A DNA stretch of 64,000 nucleotides, from positions 2,976,001 to 3,040,000 of the forward strand of contig NZ_CP095552.1 in NCBI RefSeq assembly GCF_023078355.1. The letters run 5' to 3'. The stretch's first letter is position 1; every line of letters begins with the position of its first letter. This document shows positions 1-7,683 of this stretch, one piece after another. The stretch is from Gordonia hongkongensis (lineage in GTDB: Bacteria; Actinomycetota; Actinomycetes; Mycobacteriales; Mycobacteriaceae). The notes beneath the pieces were generated by a model, which was not told where the DNA came from, did not search any database, and saw only the letters and a program-made list of their open reading frames with translations. Both the position numbers and the translations under genes were made by a program.

Positions 1-1
1 C

Positions 2-25
2 AAACCCGAGTTCAAGGGTCGCTGA
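2..25 (+). CDS. C-terminal end of a probable enoyl-CoA hydratase-like (crotonase) gene, cut by the window edge
   Basis: Reading from base 2 gives the residues KPEFKGR followed by TGA at 23-25. A short tail of the form 'basic-P-x-F-x-GR-stop' is common at the end of crotonase-fold enoyl-CoA hydratases, so this is probably the last codons of such a gene entering from the left. Only seven residues are visible, so the family call is an inference from the tail alone. Confidence 0.3.
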   Translation, partial: KPEFKGR

Positions 26-139
26 GCCGCCCTGAGCTTCGAGGCTCGTCGACCTCGACGCGCTCCTTCGTCGCTCGCTCGGCCCGGCGGCCGTCTTGAC
101 TACCAAAGAACCCGTTGTGCTCGGAGCGAGCCCAACCAC

Positions 140-249
140 TGCTCCCTGAGGAGGCCGGAGCTTGCGGAGGCCGTCACGAAGGGTCCTGGTGGGATGCGTC
201 GCCAACCCTTCGTGGCTCGTCGCTTGCGCTCCTCGCACCTCAGGGAGCA
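140..249. repeat. Imperfect ~110-bp inverted repeat (dispersed intergenic palindrome)
   Basis: Two 45-base arms face each other: 140-184 and 206-249/250. The outer 12 bases (tgctccctgagg / cctcagggagca) are perfectly complementary and the inner ends (cacgaagggt / acccttcgtg) also pair, with a more divergent middle. A third partial copy of the outer motif (tcagggagca) lies at 271-280, where its first three bases form the stop codon of the next gene. The core resembling 'gagcgcaagcgacgag' is of a type I associate with dispersed intergenic repeats in Gordonia and Rhodococcus. The rest of bases 26-139 is GC-rich and partly self-complementary and holds no gene that I can support. Confidence 0.6.
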
Positions 250-270
250 ATGGAGACCGCCTCTTTCGGC

Positions 271-1266
271 TCAGGGAGCAGAGGTCGCACGGTAGACGTG
301 CTCGGACAGCGGGTGTGCGGCGTCGAGATCGGTGAGGAGTCGGACGCCGTCGAAGGGCGGGCCGTGCGGCGGTTCCACGGACGCCTCGGGGGCTCGGCGA
401 GAGACGTTGTCGACGAACCGGTTTCGGAGTCGATCACTGGCCGACATCACACCGCCGACCCAGCTCACGCGTGCTGGCTCGCCGGCCTCGCGGCCGCTGC
501 GTTCGAGCGCGGTCATCGCCGACGTCGCCAGTTCGTCGGCGGCGTCGTCGATGACCTGTCGTGCCACCGCATCCCCGGCCTCCGACGCGGCGTCGACCGC
601 ACGGGCGAACGCGGCGATGCGTGCGACGCGGTCGGGGTCGGCCTGCACCGACATGTACAGCTCGGCCAGCGGACCGAACTCCTGCTCGGTGGTCATGCGG
701 AGTGCCGTCTCGGGCCCCCGGCCGTCGAAGGCGCGCAGTGCCGCGGTGATGCCCGACCGCCCGATCCAGTAGGCACTGCCGGCGTCGCCGAAGAGGTATC
801 CCCAGCCGTCCACCCGGCAGACACCGCCCCGGCCGACCCCGAGGGTGACCACGCCTGTCCCGACCGCGGTGACCGCGCCGAACTCGTGACGATTCGCGGC
901 CAGATACGCGGTCACCGAATCATGGGCGAGTGCAACGGAGTCGACGCCTGCGTCGCCGAGCGCGGCGAGGAGATCGATGGGGCGGGAGGCGCCGGGGGTC
1001 AGTCCCGACACGCCGGCCGCGACCACCGCCGGGCCGGGCGACCCGTCGGGACCCGACCTCACCTTCGCCGTTCGAAGGATGTCCCGCACGGTTGCGGCGA
1101 TCTGCTCCACGACCGGTCGGTCGGTTCGGATCGGGGGCGCGTCGTGGTCGGAACCACCGTCGGGCGTCTCGATCCGCACGCGGGTGCCGGTCTGGCCGCC
1201 GTCGATCAAGATGTGCGTCACGCTGTCACCGGTCGTCACGGACCGCAACGCTACCTCGGTGCCCAT
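271..1266 (-). CDS. BadF/BadG/BcrA/BcrD-type ATPase, probable N-acetylglucosamine kinase-like sugar kinase
   Basis: The protein (about 331 residues from the chosen start) opens with an actin/hexokinase-fold phosphate-binding loop (ILIDGGQTGTR). It continues with a second loop (VTAVGTGVVTLGVG) and the segment GWGYLFGDAGSAYWIGR, typical of the BadF/BadG/N-acetylglucosamine kinase family. In this family the fold uses ATP to phosphorylate amino sugars; the substrate here is not visible. The frame stays open up to 1443, but it would then run under the divergent gene that starts at 1367. I therefore start at the ATG at 1266; an ATG at 1281 and GTG codons just before the phosphate loop are also possible. 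Its stop codon lies inside a dispersed-repeat motif. Confidence 0.75.
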   Translation of the reverse strand: MGTEVALRSVTTGDSVTHILIDGGQTGTRVRIETPDGGSDHDAPPIRTDRPVVEQIAATVRDILRTAKVRSGPDGSPGPAVVAAGVSGLTPGASRPIDLLAALGDAGVDSVALAHDSVTAYLAANRHEFGAVTAVGTGVVTLGVGRGGVCRVDGWGYLFGDAGSAYWIGRSGITAALRAFDGRGPETALRMTTEQEFGPLAELYMSVQADPDRVARIAAFARAVDAASEAGDAVARQVIDDAADELATSAMTALERSGREAGEPARVSWVGGVMSASDRLRNRFVDNVSRRAPEASVEPPHGPPFDGVRLLTDLDAAHPLSEHVYRATSAP

Positions 1267-1366
1267 CCGCCCGGAGGGCATCGAACCGTCACGGCGTCGG
1301 CGGAGACTCGACACGGGTCCGGGGAGTCGACGTCGATTCGCCGAATCCCCGTGACACACTGGGCGC

Positions 1367-1834
1367 ATGAAGGTGCGGCGCGGACTCGCGGTGAAGATCG
1401 GGTCGATCTCCTGGATGCCTCGCTTCCTCCCGCAGATCGTCAAGTGCGACAGCGTTCTTCAATCTGTGTCAGGACAGCGGCTGAGCCTGCTCGACATCGG
1501 TGATCTGCCGAACATCACGATCCGGGTCCCGGGCCGCAAGAGCGGTGCGGTCCGGACGACGCAACTCCTGGCCGTCCCGGACGGGTCGGACTGGTTGATC
1601 GCCGGCTCCTACTTCGGCGGTCCCAAGATGCCGGCATGGGTCTTCAACCTCCGCGCTGCCGACGAGATCGAGATCATCGTCCACGGTGAGGTGTCGGAGG
1701 CGGTGCCCACCGAACTGGTCGACGCCGAGCGGGACGCGGCCTGGCAGACGCTGCGGGCGGTGTGGCCGAACTTCGATCTGTACGAGAAGCGCACCGACCG
1801 CCGCATCCCGGTGTTCCGGTTGCGACCGCGCTGA
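1367..1834 (+). CDS. Deazaflavin (F420)-dependent nitroreductase-family protein
   Basis: A 155-residue protein of the Ddn/nitroreductase-like family (PF04075 type). The N-terminus is basic and hydrophobic. The conserved stretch begins at TIRVPGRKSGAVRTTQLLAV (about residues 45-65) and continues as SYFGGPKMPAWVFNLRAADEIEI. The 'GRKSG..R' and 'W.FNLRA' elements are the usual F420-phosphate and lid regions of this family. Members reduce quinones or nitro compounds with F420H2. The gene is divergent from the kinase-like gene, with about 100 bp between them. Substrate unknown; the length is normal for the family. Confidence 0.8.
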   Translation: MKVRRGLAVKIGSISWMPRFLPQIVKCDSVLQSVSGQRLSLLDIGDLPNITIRVPGRKSGAVRTTQLLAVPDGSDWLIAGSYFGGPKMPAWVFNLRAADEIEIIVHGEVSEAVPTELVDAERDAAWQTLRAVWPNFDLYEKRTDRRIPVFRLRPR

Positions 1835-1858
1835 CCCCCCTGGTCGGAAGTCGGTGGG

Positions 1859-2851
1859 TCAGCCGTCGGTGACGAACTCGGGACTGCTCTCGGTGAGGTC
1901 GACATGGCCCACGAGGTACTGCTCGTCGACGGTCTCCACCCGGGGGCCGTCCGCGTCGTACTCGGGGGTGTAGGACACCCGCCAGCGCACCGGGCCGACG
2001 ACGTCGACGACACCCAGATCCGACCCGTCGCGGCTGCTGTCCCCACTCGCATCCGAACCCGGAACACGGAGCAGATAGCGCAGCCCGGACAGGTCTTTCG
2101 GAGCCGTCCACCGCACACTGCCGTCCACCGCGGAGCGGTACAACCGTTGGGTACAGCCCGCGACCTGCCGACCCGCATCGGCCTGGGTCGACGCCGCACA
2201 CGCGGTCAGGTGCGCCGACACCGTGTCGCTGACGGCTCCGGCGCCGGTGGCGCTCAGTTCGCCGACGACGCGGACGGACATGGGTCCTCTCGGCGCGGTC
2301 GGAGGATCGTCGTCTGCGACGCGCGCGACGAAGTCGGTGTCGCGGGAGCCCCAGCGCTGCGGTCCGGGGAAAACGTGCACCGTGTCCCCTTCCTCGACCT
2401 CGCCGCCGAAGAACGTCGGTTGCACAACCCGTAGCGACTCGATCCGGACCGCGATCGCGCCGTCGACGACGGCCCAGCCGTCGGCGACCCGTACGGTCCG
2501 GATCTCGGTGTCGATGACCCGGGCACCCATCCGGTATCTCGCCCGGACGTTCTCCTCCGGCGCACCGTCGGCAGCAGACCGGACCTCGATGTCGCCCAGC
2601 GGCGCCGCGGCGCGTTGAGCCCGCAGGACGTTGTCGGACAGGAACCGGGTGTCGGGGCGCGGATCGATGACACCCAGAGCCGCGTCGGCGTCGGCATCGG
2701 CGAGCGCGTCGAGATAGGTCTGCACCGCCTCGGACGGGGTGGCTGCCCGCTCGTCCTCGCGGGCCAGCCCGACGACGAGCGCGGCGACCAGCACCACTGC
2801 CAAGACGGCCGCGACGCCGCCGAAGACGACGATCCGTCTTCGGCGGCTCAC
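1859..2851 (-). CDS. Membrane-anchored exported protein of unknown function with an NTF2-like N-terminal half
   Basis: 330 residues from a GTG start. A basic N-terminus (MSRRRR) is followed by one strong transmembrane segment at about residues 8-30, and the rest is probably extracytoplasmic. Residues about 38-145 (SEAVQTYLDALADADADAAL.., then a beta-rich part) resemble the NTF2-like/DUF4878 group of exported actinobacterial proteins. The C-terminal half has a Cys-containing segment (HLTACAAS..QVAGCTQRL) that could form a disulfide, and no motif I recognise. It lies downstream of htpG on the same strand, 31 bases away, and may be cotranscribed. Confidence 0.6.
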   Translation of the reverse strand: MSRRRRIVVFGGVAAVLAVVLVAALVVGLAREDERAATPSEAVQTYLDALADADADAALGVIDPRPDTRFLSDNVLRAQRAAAPLGDIEVRSAADGAPEENVRARYRMGARVIDTEIRTVRVADGWAVVDGAIAVRIESLRVVQPTFFGGEVEEGDTVHVFPGPQRWGSRDTDFVARVADDDPPTAPRGPMSVRVVGELSATGAGAVSDTVSAHLTACAASTQADAGRQVAGCTQRLYRSAVDGSVRWTAPKDLSGLRYLLRVPGSDASGDSSRDGSDLGVVDVVGPVRWRVSYTPEYDADGPRVETVDEQYLVGHVDLTESSPEFVTDG

Positions 2852-2882
2852 GTGCGGCGTACCCGTGGTCTGGACAGACCGA

Positions 2883-4895
2883 TCAGGACTCCGAACCGGC
2901 CGACGGTCCGCTCGCCGCGAACGATTCGGTCAGCCGACCGGCCAACAGCTTCGCGAACTCGGCCGGGTCGTCGAGCTCACCGCCCTCGGCGATCACGGCC
3001 ATGCCGTACAGCAGCTTCGCCGTCGGCACCAGTTGTTCGTGATCCCCGGCTCCGTAGGCCTTGTTCAGCGCGGCGACGAGCGGGTGATCAGGGTTGAGCT
3101 CCAGTGCCCGCTTGGACTTGGGGAATTCCTGACCGGACGCCCGGTAGAGCTTCTCCAGCTGCGGAGACATCGAGAACGTGTCACCGACCAGGCACGCCGG
3201 CGACTCGGTGAGGCGCGACGAGAGTCGCGTCTCACTGACGTCGTCGGAGAGGGTGCTCGTGAGCCACCCCAGCAGGTCGGCGTAGGTCTTGTTCTGCTCC
3301 TCCTTGGCGGAATCGTCGGCGTCCTCGTCGTCACCGTCGAGGTCGACGGCGCCCTTGGCGATCGACTGGAACGACTTGCCGTCGAACTCCGCACCCGCCG
3401 AGACCCACATCTCGTCGACGGGATCGGACAGGACGAGAACCTCGATTCCCTTGGCGCGGAACGCTTCCATGTGCGGCGAGTTCACGATCTGCTGACGCGA
3501 TTCGCCGGTCATGTAGTAGATCGTGTCCTGACCGCTCTTCATCCGGCCGATGTAGTCGGCGAGTGTGGTCAGTTCGTCCTCGGAGTGGGTGGTCGCGAAC
3601 GACGAGGCCTTGAGGAGCGCCTCGCGGTTGTCCGGATCGTTGACCAGACCTTCCTTGAACACCCGGCCGAAGGCATCCCAGAACGTGCGGTAGTCGTCGG
3701 GCCGGCCGGCGCGCATCTCGGTGACCGTCGAGATCACCTTCTTGGTGAGCCGGCGACGGATCGCGCGGATCTGGCGGTCCTGTTGCAGGATCTCGCGGGA
3801 CACGTTCAGCGACAGGTCGGCCGCGTCGACGACACCCTTGACGAAGCGCAGGTACTCCGGCATCAGTTCGGCGCAGTCGTCCATGATGAAGACGCGCTTG
3901 ACGTAGAGGTGGATGCCTACCTTGCTGTCGCGCATGAACAGGTCGAACGGTGGCTGCGTCGGGATGAACAGCAGCGCCTGGTACTCGAAGGTGCCCTCGG
4001 CCTGCAGCGTGATGGTCTCCAGCGGCGCATCCCAGGCGTGGGAGACGTGCCGGTAGAACTCCTGGTACTCCTCGTCGGTCACCTCCGAGCGCGACTTGGC
4101 CCAGAGCGCCTTCATCGAGTTGATCGTCTCGGCCTCGACGACCGTCTTCGTCTCCGGCGCTTTCTTCTCGTCCGCGTCGTCGGCGTCGGAGGCCTCGGTG
4201 TCGGGGGTCTCCACCGGAACGGTCTTCTCGACGTCCATCCGGATCGGCCACGCGATGAAGTCCGAGTACCGCTTCACGAGCTGGCGGAGCTTGGTCGGAT
4301 CCGAATAGTCGTAGAGGTGATCCTCGGTGTCGACGGGCTTGAGCGCCAACGTGACCGAGGTGCCCTGCGGGGCGTCGGGGACGTCGTCGATCGTGTAGGT
4401 TCCGTCGCCGGTCGACTCCCAGCGGGTGCCGGTGCTCTCCCCCGCCTTACGGGTCACCAGCGTGACCTTGTCGGCGACCATGAACGTCGAGTAGAAGCCG
4501 ATGCCGAACTGACCGATCAGTTCCTCGGCCGCCGCGTCGGACACCCCGTTCGCGCGAGCCTCCGCGAGCGACCGGCGCAACTCGGCCGTGCCCGAACGGG
4601 CCAGCGTGCCGATCAGGCCGACGACCTCGTCGCGGGTCATGCCGATGCCGTTGTCGGCCACGACGAGGGTCCGGGCCTCGGCATCGGGGTCGAGCGTGAT
4701 GTGGAGGTCGGAGGTGTCGACGTCGAGGTCTTTGTCGAGCAGGGACTCCAGCCGCAGCTTGTCCAGTGCGTCGGACGCGTTGGAGATCAGCTCGCGCAGG
4801 AAGCTGTCCTTGTTGGAGTAGATCGAGTGGACCATGAGATCCAGCAGCTGCCGGGTCTCGGCCTGGAACTCGTGGACTTCGGGCTGAGCGCTCAT
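2883..4895 (-). CDS. htpG: Molecular chaperone HtpG (bacterial Hsp90)
   Basis: A 670-residue Hsp90 protein. The GHKL ATPase domain is at the N-terminus: ELISNASDALDK with the catalytic Glu near residue 35, then DNGIGMT with the ATP-binding Asp near 81, and GQFGIGFYS. The middle domain contains the usual acidic insertion with runs of D and E (about residues 220-240), and a C-terminal dimerisation region follows. I start at ATG 4895 because it begins MSAQPEVHEFQ, the normal N-terminus, and has an AGGT ribosome site just upstream; the open frame extends to 5120 without similarity. It is a cytosolic, ATP-driven folding chaperone, divergent from the PIG-L gene. No CIRCE or HAIR element was recognised in the 173-bp upstream region. 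Confidence 0.95.
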   Translation of the reverse strand: MSAQPEVHEFQAETRQLLDLMVHSIYSNKDSFLRELISNASDALDKLRLESLLDKDLDVDTSDLHITLDPDAEARTLVVADNGIGMTRDEVVGLIGTLARSGTAELRRSLAEARANGVSDAAAEELIGQFGIGFYSTFMVADKVTLVTRKAGESTGTRWESTGDGTYTIDDVPDAPQGTSVTLALKPVDTEDHLYDYSDPTKLRQLVKRYSDFIAWPIRMDVEKTVPVETPDTEASDADDADEKKAPETKTVVEAETINSMKALWAKSRSEVTDEEYQEFYRHVSHAWDAPLETITLQAEGTFEYQALLFIPTQPPFDLFMRDSKVGIHLYVKRVFIMDDCAELMPEYLRFVKGVVDAADLSLNVSREILQQDRQIRAIRRRLTKKVISTVTEMRAGRPDDYRTFWDAFGRVFKEGLVNDPDNREALLKASSFATTHSEDELTTLADYIGRMKSGQDTIYYMTGESRQQIVNSPHMEAFRAKGIEVLVLSDPVDEMWVSAGAEFDGKSFQSIAKGAVDLDGDDEDADDSAKEEQNKTYADLLGWLTSTLSDDVSETRLSSRLTESPACLVGDTFSMSPQLEKLYRASGQEFPKSKRALELNPDHPLVAALNKAYGAGDHEQLVPTAKLLYGMAVIAEGGELDDPAEFAKLLAGRLTESFAASGPSAGSES

Positions 4896-5068
4896 CGCAG
4901 ACCTCCATGTTCTGTTCTCGTGCACCGGACGGACGAACATCTCCGCGCCGGTGCGACACGTGTGACGGACACCGACTTTACCGAGCGGTGGTGTGGCTAC
5001 CCTGGGTCGGGGACCGACTACCCCGCACGACATCCGTGCCGTGCGGGAACGATCAGGAAGCCAGGTGG

Positions 5069-5824
5069 ATGGGCACACCCCGACTGCTGTTGGTGCACGC
5101 GCACCCCGACGACGAATCACTGTGGACCGGTGGACTCATCGCGCGTCACACCGACGCCGGCGGCGAGGTCGACCTCGTGATGTGCACCTGGACCGACGGC
5201 ACCGTCCGGCACCGCGAACTCGCCGACGCGGTCGACATCCTCGGCATGCCGCGACCACCGATCATGCTCGGCTATGCCGACGACCGGCGACCAGAATCCG
5301 CACCCGATGCGCAGCGGCTGTGCGAGGCGTCGTTCGACGAACAGGTCCGTGCGCTCACCCACCACATCCGGGCACTGCAACCCGACATCGTCATCACCTA
5401 CGACCCGCTGGGTATCTACGGTCACCCCGACCACGTCCACGCGCACCGGCTCGCGTGCGCGGCGGCCGACGCGGCGGCGTCGACGAAGCTCTATCACCGC
5501 GCCGGGCCGGCGTGGCGCGTGCGTTCGCTGTACTTCGCCACCATCCCGGAGTGGATGATGGACATCCTCGCGGAGAGCCTGTTCGCGGACATCCCCCGGG
5601 AGCAGCTACCCGGCACCCCGGAGTCCGAGATCGACGTGGTCGTCGATGTGTCGGATCTCGCGGCCCGCAAGAGGGCGGCCGTCACCGCCCACCGTTCCGA
5701 GATCGATCGCAGCCGGGCCATCTCCGGCTTCATGTCGCTGCCCGACGACATCCAGGAGAAGCTGCTCGGCGTCGAGTGCTATCAGCGCCGCGACCTCGTC
5801 CCCGGTGGTTGCGACCTGATCTAG
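5069..5824 (+). CDS. PIG-L/LmbE-family zinc-dependent deacetylase (MshB/Mca-like)
   Basis: 251 residues with the zinc motif HAHPDDE at residues 9-15 and the second metal-site motif YGHPDHVHAH near residues 115-125, both diagnostic of the PIG-L (LmbE) family. Members deacetylate GlcNAc-type substrates; in actinobacteria these include MshB (mycothiol synthesis) and Mca (mycothiol conjugate amidase). At 251 residues this is shorter than typical MshB or Mca (about 290-300), so I do not assign mycothiol function. ATG 5069 was chosen because the product begins directly with MGTPRLLLVHAHPDD and has a purine-rich site upstream. The stop overlaps the convergent recD stop by 4 bases. Confidence 0.8.
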   Translation: MGTPRLLLVHAHPDDESLWTGGLIARHTDAGGEVDLVMCTWTDGTVRHRELADAVDILGMPRPPIMLGYADDRRPESAPDAQRLCEASFDEQVRALTHHIRALQPDIVITYDPLGIYGHPDHVHAHRLACAAADAAASTKLYHRAGPAWRVRSLYFATIPEWMMDILAESLFADIPREQLPGTPESEIDVVVDVSDLAARKRAAVTAHRSEIDRSRAISGFMSLPDDIQEKLLGVECYQRRDLVPGGCDLI

Positions 5825-7683
5825 GAGCGGTCGAACGGCGTCACCGCCGATCGCAGACCGCTGGCGCGCTGCACGCGGCGGTCGACCGCCGCGGCCAGCA
5901 CCTCGGGTGTCCCGACGATCCGCACGTGGTCGCGGGCGCGGGTGATGGCGGTGTACAGCAACTCCCGGGTGAGCAATTCTGAGCCCGTGGGCGGGAGGAT
6001 CACCGTGACCTGCCGGAACTGGCTGCCCTGGCTGCGGTGGATGGTCATCGCGTGGACCGACACGACGTCGGCGAGCTGCGTCGGGTGCAGGAGTCGCACC
6101 GATCCGCCGCGACGGAAGGCGACCCGGACGCCGTCGGCCCCCTGCGTCCGGCCCTCGGGATCGGCGATCACCACGCCCGTGTCGCCGTTGAACGTCGCCG
6201 TCTGGCGGTCGTTGGCGGTGACCAGGATGGGCTGTCCCGCATACCATCCGGCTAGCTCGGCGCCGGCGGTGCCCAGCCACTCGGTGATCCTGGCCGACCA
6301 GCCACGGACACCCCATGACCCCTCCCGGTGCGCGCACAGCACCCGGTGGGCGTCGAGCGCGTCGAGCGCCCCGTCGGCATCGGCACGACGGGCCGCTGCC
6401 CGCAGCGCCCGGCCCCATTCGATGAGATCGGCACGGACGGCATCGAGGTCGTCGGGCGCCACGAGTTCGACGTTCGGGACGTCGTCCGCGGCGACCAGTC
6501 TCAGGACTTCGTCTGCGTCACCGGCGTTCACGGCCGCCGCGACCCGCGAGATGCCGCCGCCGAAACGGAATTGGCGCCGCAGGGTGATGACGCCACCGGC
6601 GAGATGATCGGTGTCCTCGGGTTCCAGTTCATGATCGGCATCCCCGCCCACCGCCTCGAGCGCGGCCTGTGATACCGCCGTCATGGTTCCCGACTCTCCT
6701 TGCACCCCAGCGACATCCGCCCGTTCGACGAGATCCGCGAGCACCGCTCCGGCCTCGACCGACGCGAGCTGATGCGGGTCACCGACGAAGATCACCCGTG
6801 CATCCGGCCGGACTGCGTCGAGCAGACGGCTCATCGCGGTCATCGACAGCATCGAGGTCTCGTCGACGACGATGACGTCGTGCGGCAGTGTCCGCCCGCG
6901 GCCGTACCTCGGGTTGGCACCCGGGCGCCAGCCGAGCAACGAGTGGAGCGTGACGGCGTGCGCCGTGACGGGAACCGTCGACTCCGCTTCCACCGAGGCC
7001 TGCAGCTGAGCCGCCGCCCGGCCCGTCGGCGCGCACAGTCCGATACGGAGGCCGGGTCCCTGCAGGGCGTCCAGCACCGCGAGAATGCGTGCGACCGTGT
7101 AGGTCTTGCCGGTGCCGGGACCGCCCGCCAGGACGGTGGTCCAGCGGGTCGCGGCGACCGCTGCCGCCAGCTTCTGCAGGTGCCCGTCCTCGGGCGAGGT
7201 GTAGACGGCGGCTATCGCAGCGCGCAGCGCATCGGCTTCGACCACGGGTGTCGTCTGTGCGCGGCGGGCCAGCGTCTCACGGATCGTCTGTTCCTGCCGA
7301 AAGTACTTCTGGAGGTACACCAGCGGCCCATCGATGGACCGTCTCACCACCAACGGACGCAACGGACCCGCCTCGCTGCCCGCGACGAGCGGGCTCTCGA
7401 GCAGTGCGTCGAGCACCGCATCGGACGACGGGATGGTGAGGTCGGCGGTGTCGTCGCCGGCCAGCTCGCCCAAACGGTCCAGCGCGAGGCACGTCGAACC
7501 GAGCCGCACCGCACGGACCGCCAGCGCGGCGCCGAGACGCGCGGTCTCGGACACCGGCTCGGCGCACATCGTCACGAGACGGTCGGTGATGTGCACGTCC
7601 GCGGCGGCGAGGACTCCGGCCTCGTTCCATTCGGCGAGCACACCGGTGGCCCACTCCACCACCTGGACGTCGGACACGGTCAT
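5821..7683 (-). CDS. recD: Exodeoxyribonuclease V subunit alpha (RecD helicase)
   Basis: 620-residue superfamily 1 helicase. Walker A is AGGPGTGKTY with Lys near residue 193, Walker B is VVDETSMLSM, and the C-terminal motif is MTIHRSQGSQF, as in RecD. It is the 5'-to-3' motor of the RecBCD end-resection nuclease. Its ATG at 7683 overlaps the recB stop in the form ATGA, so translation is probably coupled in the order recC-recB-recD. Length is normal for actinobacterial RecD. Confidence 0.95.
   Translation of the reverse strand: MTVSDVQVVEWATGVLAEWNEAGVLAAADVHITDRLVTMCAEPVSETARLGAALAVRAVRLGSTCLALDRLGELAGDDTADLTIPSSDAVLDALLESPLVAGSEAGPLRPLVVRRSIDGPLVYLQKYFRQEQTIRETLARRAQTTPVVEADALRAAIAAVYTSPEDGHLQKLAAAVAATRWTTVLAGGPGTGKTYTVARILAVLDALQGPGLRIGLCAPTGRAAAQLQASVEAESTVPVTAHAVTLHSLLGWRPGANPRYGRGRTLPHDVIVVDETSMLSMTAMSRLLDAVRPDARVIFVGDPHQLASVEAGAVLADLVERADVAGVQGESGTMTAVSQAALEAVGGDADHELEPEDTDHLAGGVITLRRQFRFGGGISRVAAAVNAGDADEVLRLVAADDVPNVELVAPDDLDAVRADLIEWGRALRAAARRADADGALDALDAHRVLCAHREGSWGVRGWSARITEWLGTAGAELAGWYAGQPILVTANDRQTATFNGDTGVVIADPEGRTQGADGVRVAFRRGGSVRLLHPTQLADVVSVHAMTIHRSQGSQFRQVTVILPPTGSELLTRELLYTAITRARDHVRIVGTPEVLAAAVDRRVQRASGLRSAVTPFDRS

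Noticed and set aside
115..1503. Open frame of about 462 codons opposite the BadF-type kinase
   Set aside because: It runs through the dispersed repeat and into the next gene on the same strand and has no motif.
2739..5180. Long open frame (about 813 codons) on the plus strand opposite htpG
   Set aside because: It is the third-position GC shadow of htpG, with Arg/Gly/Val/Asp-rich low-information sequence and no ribosome site or motif.
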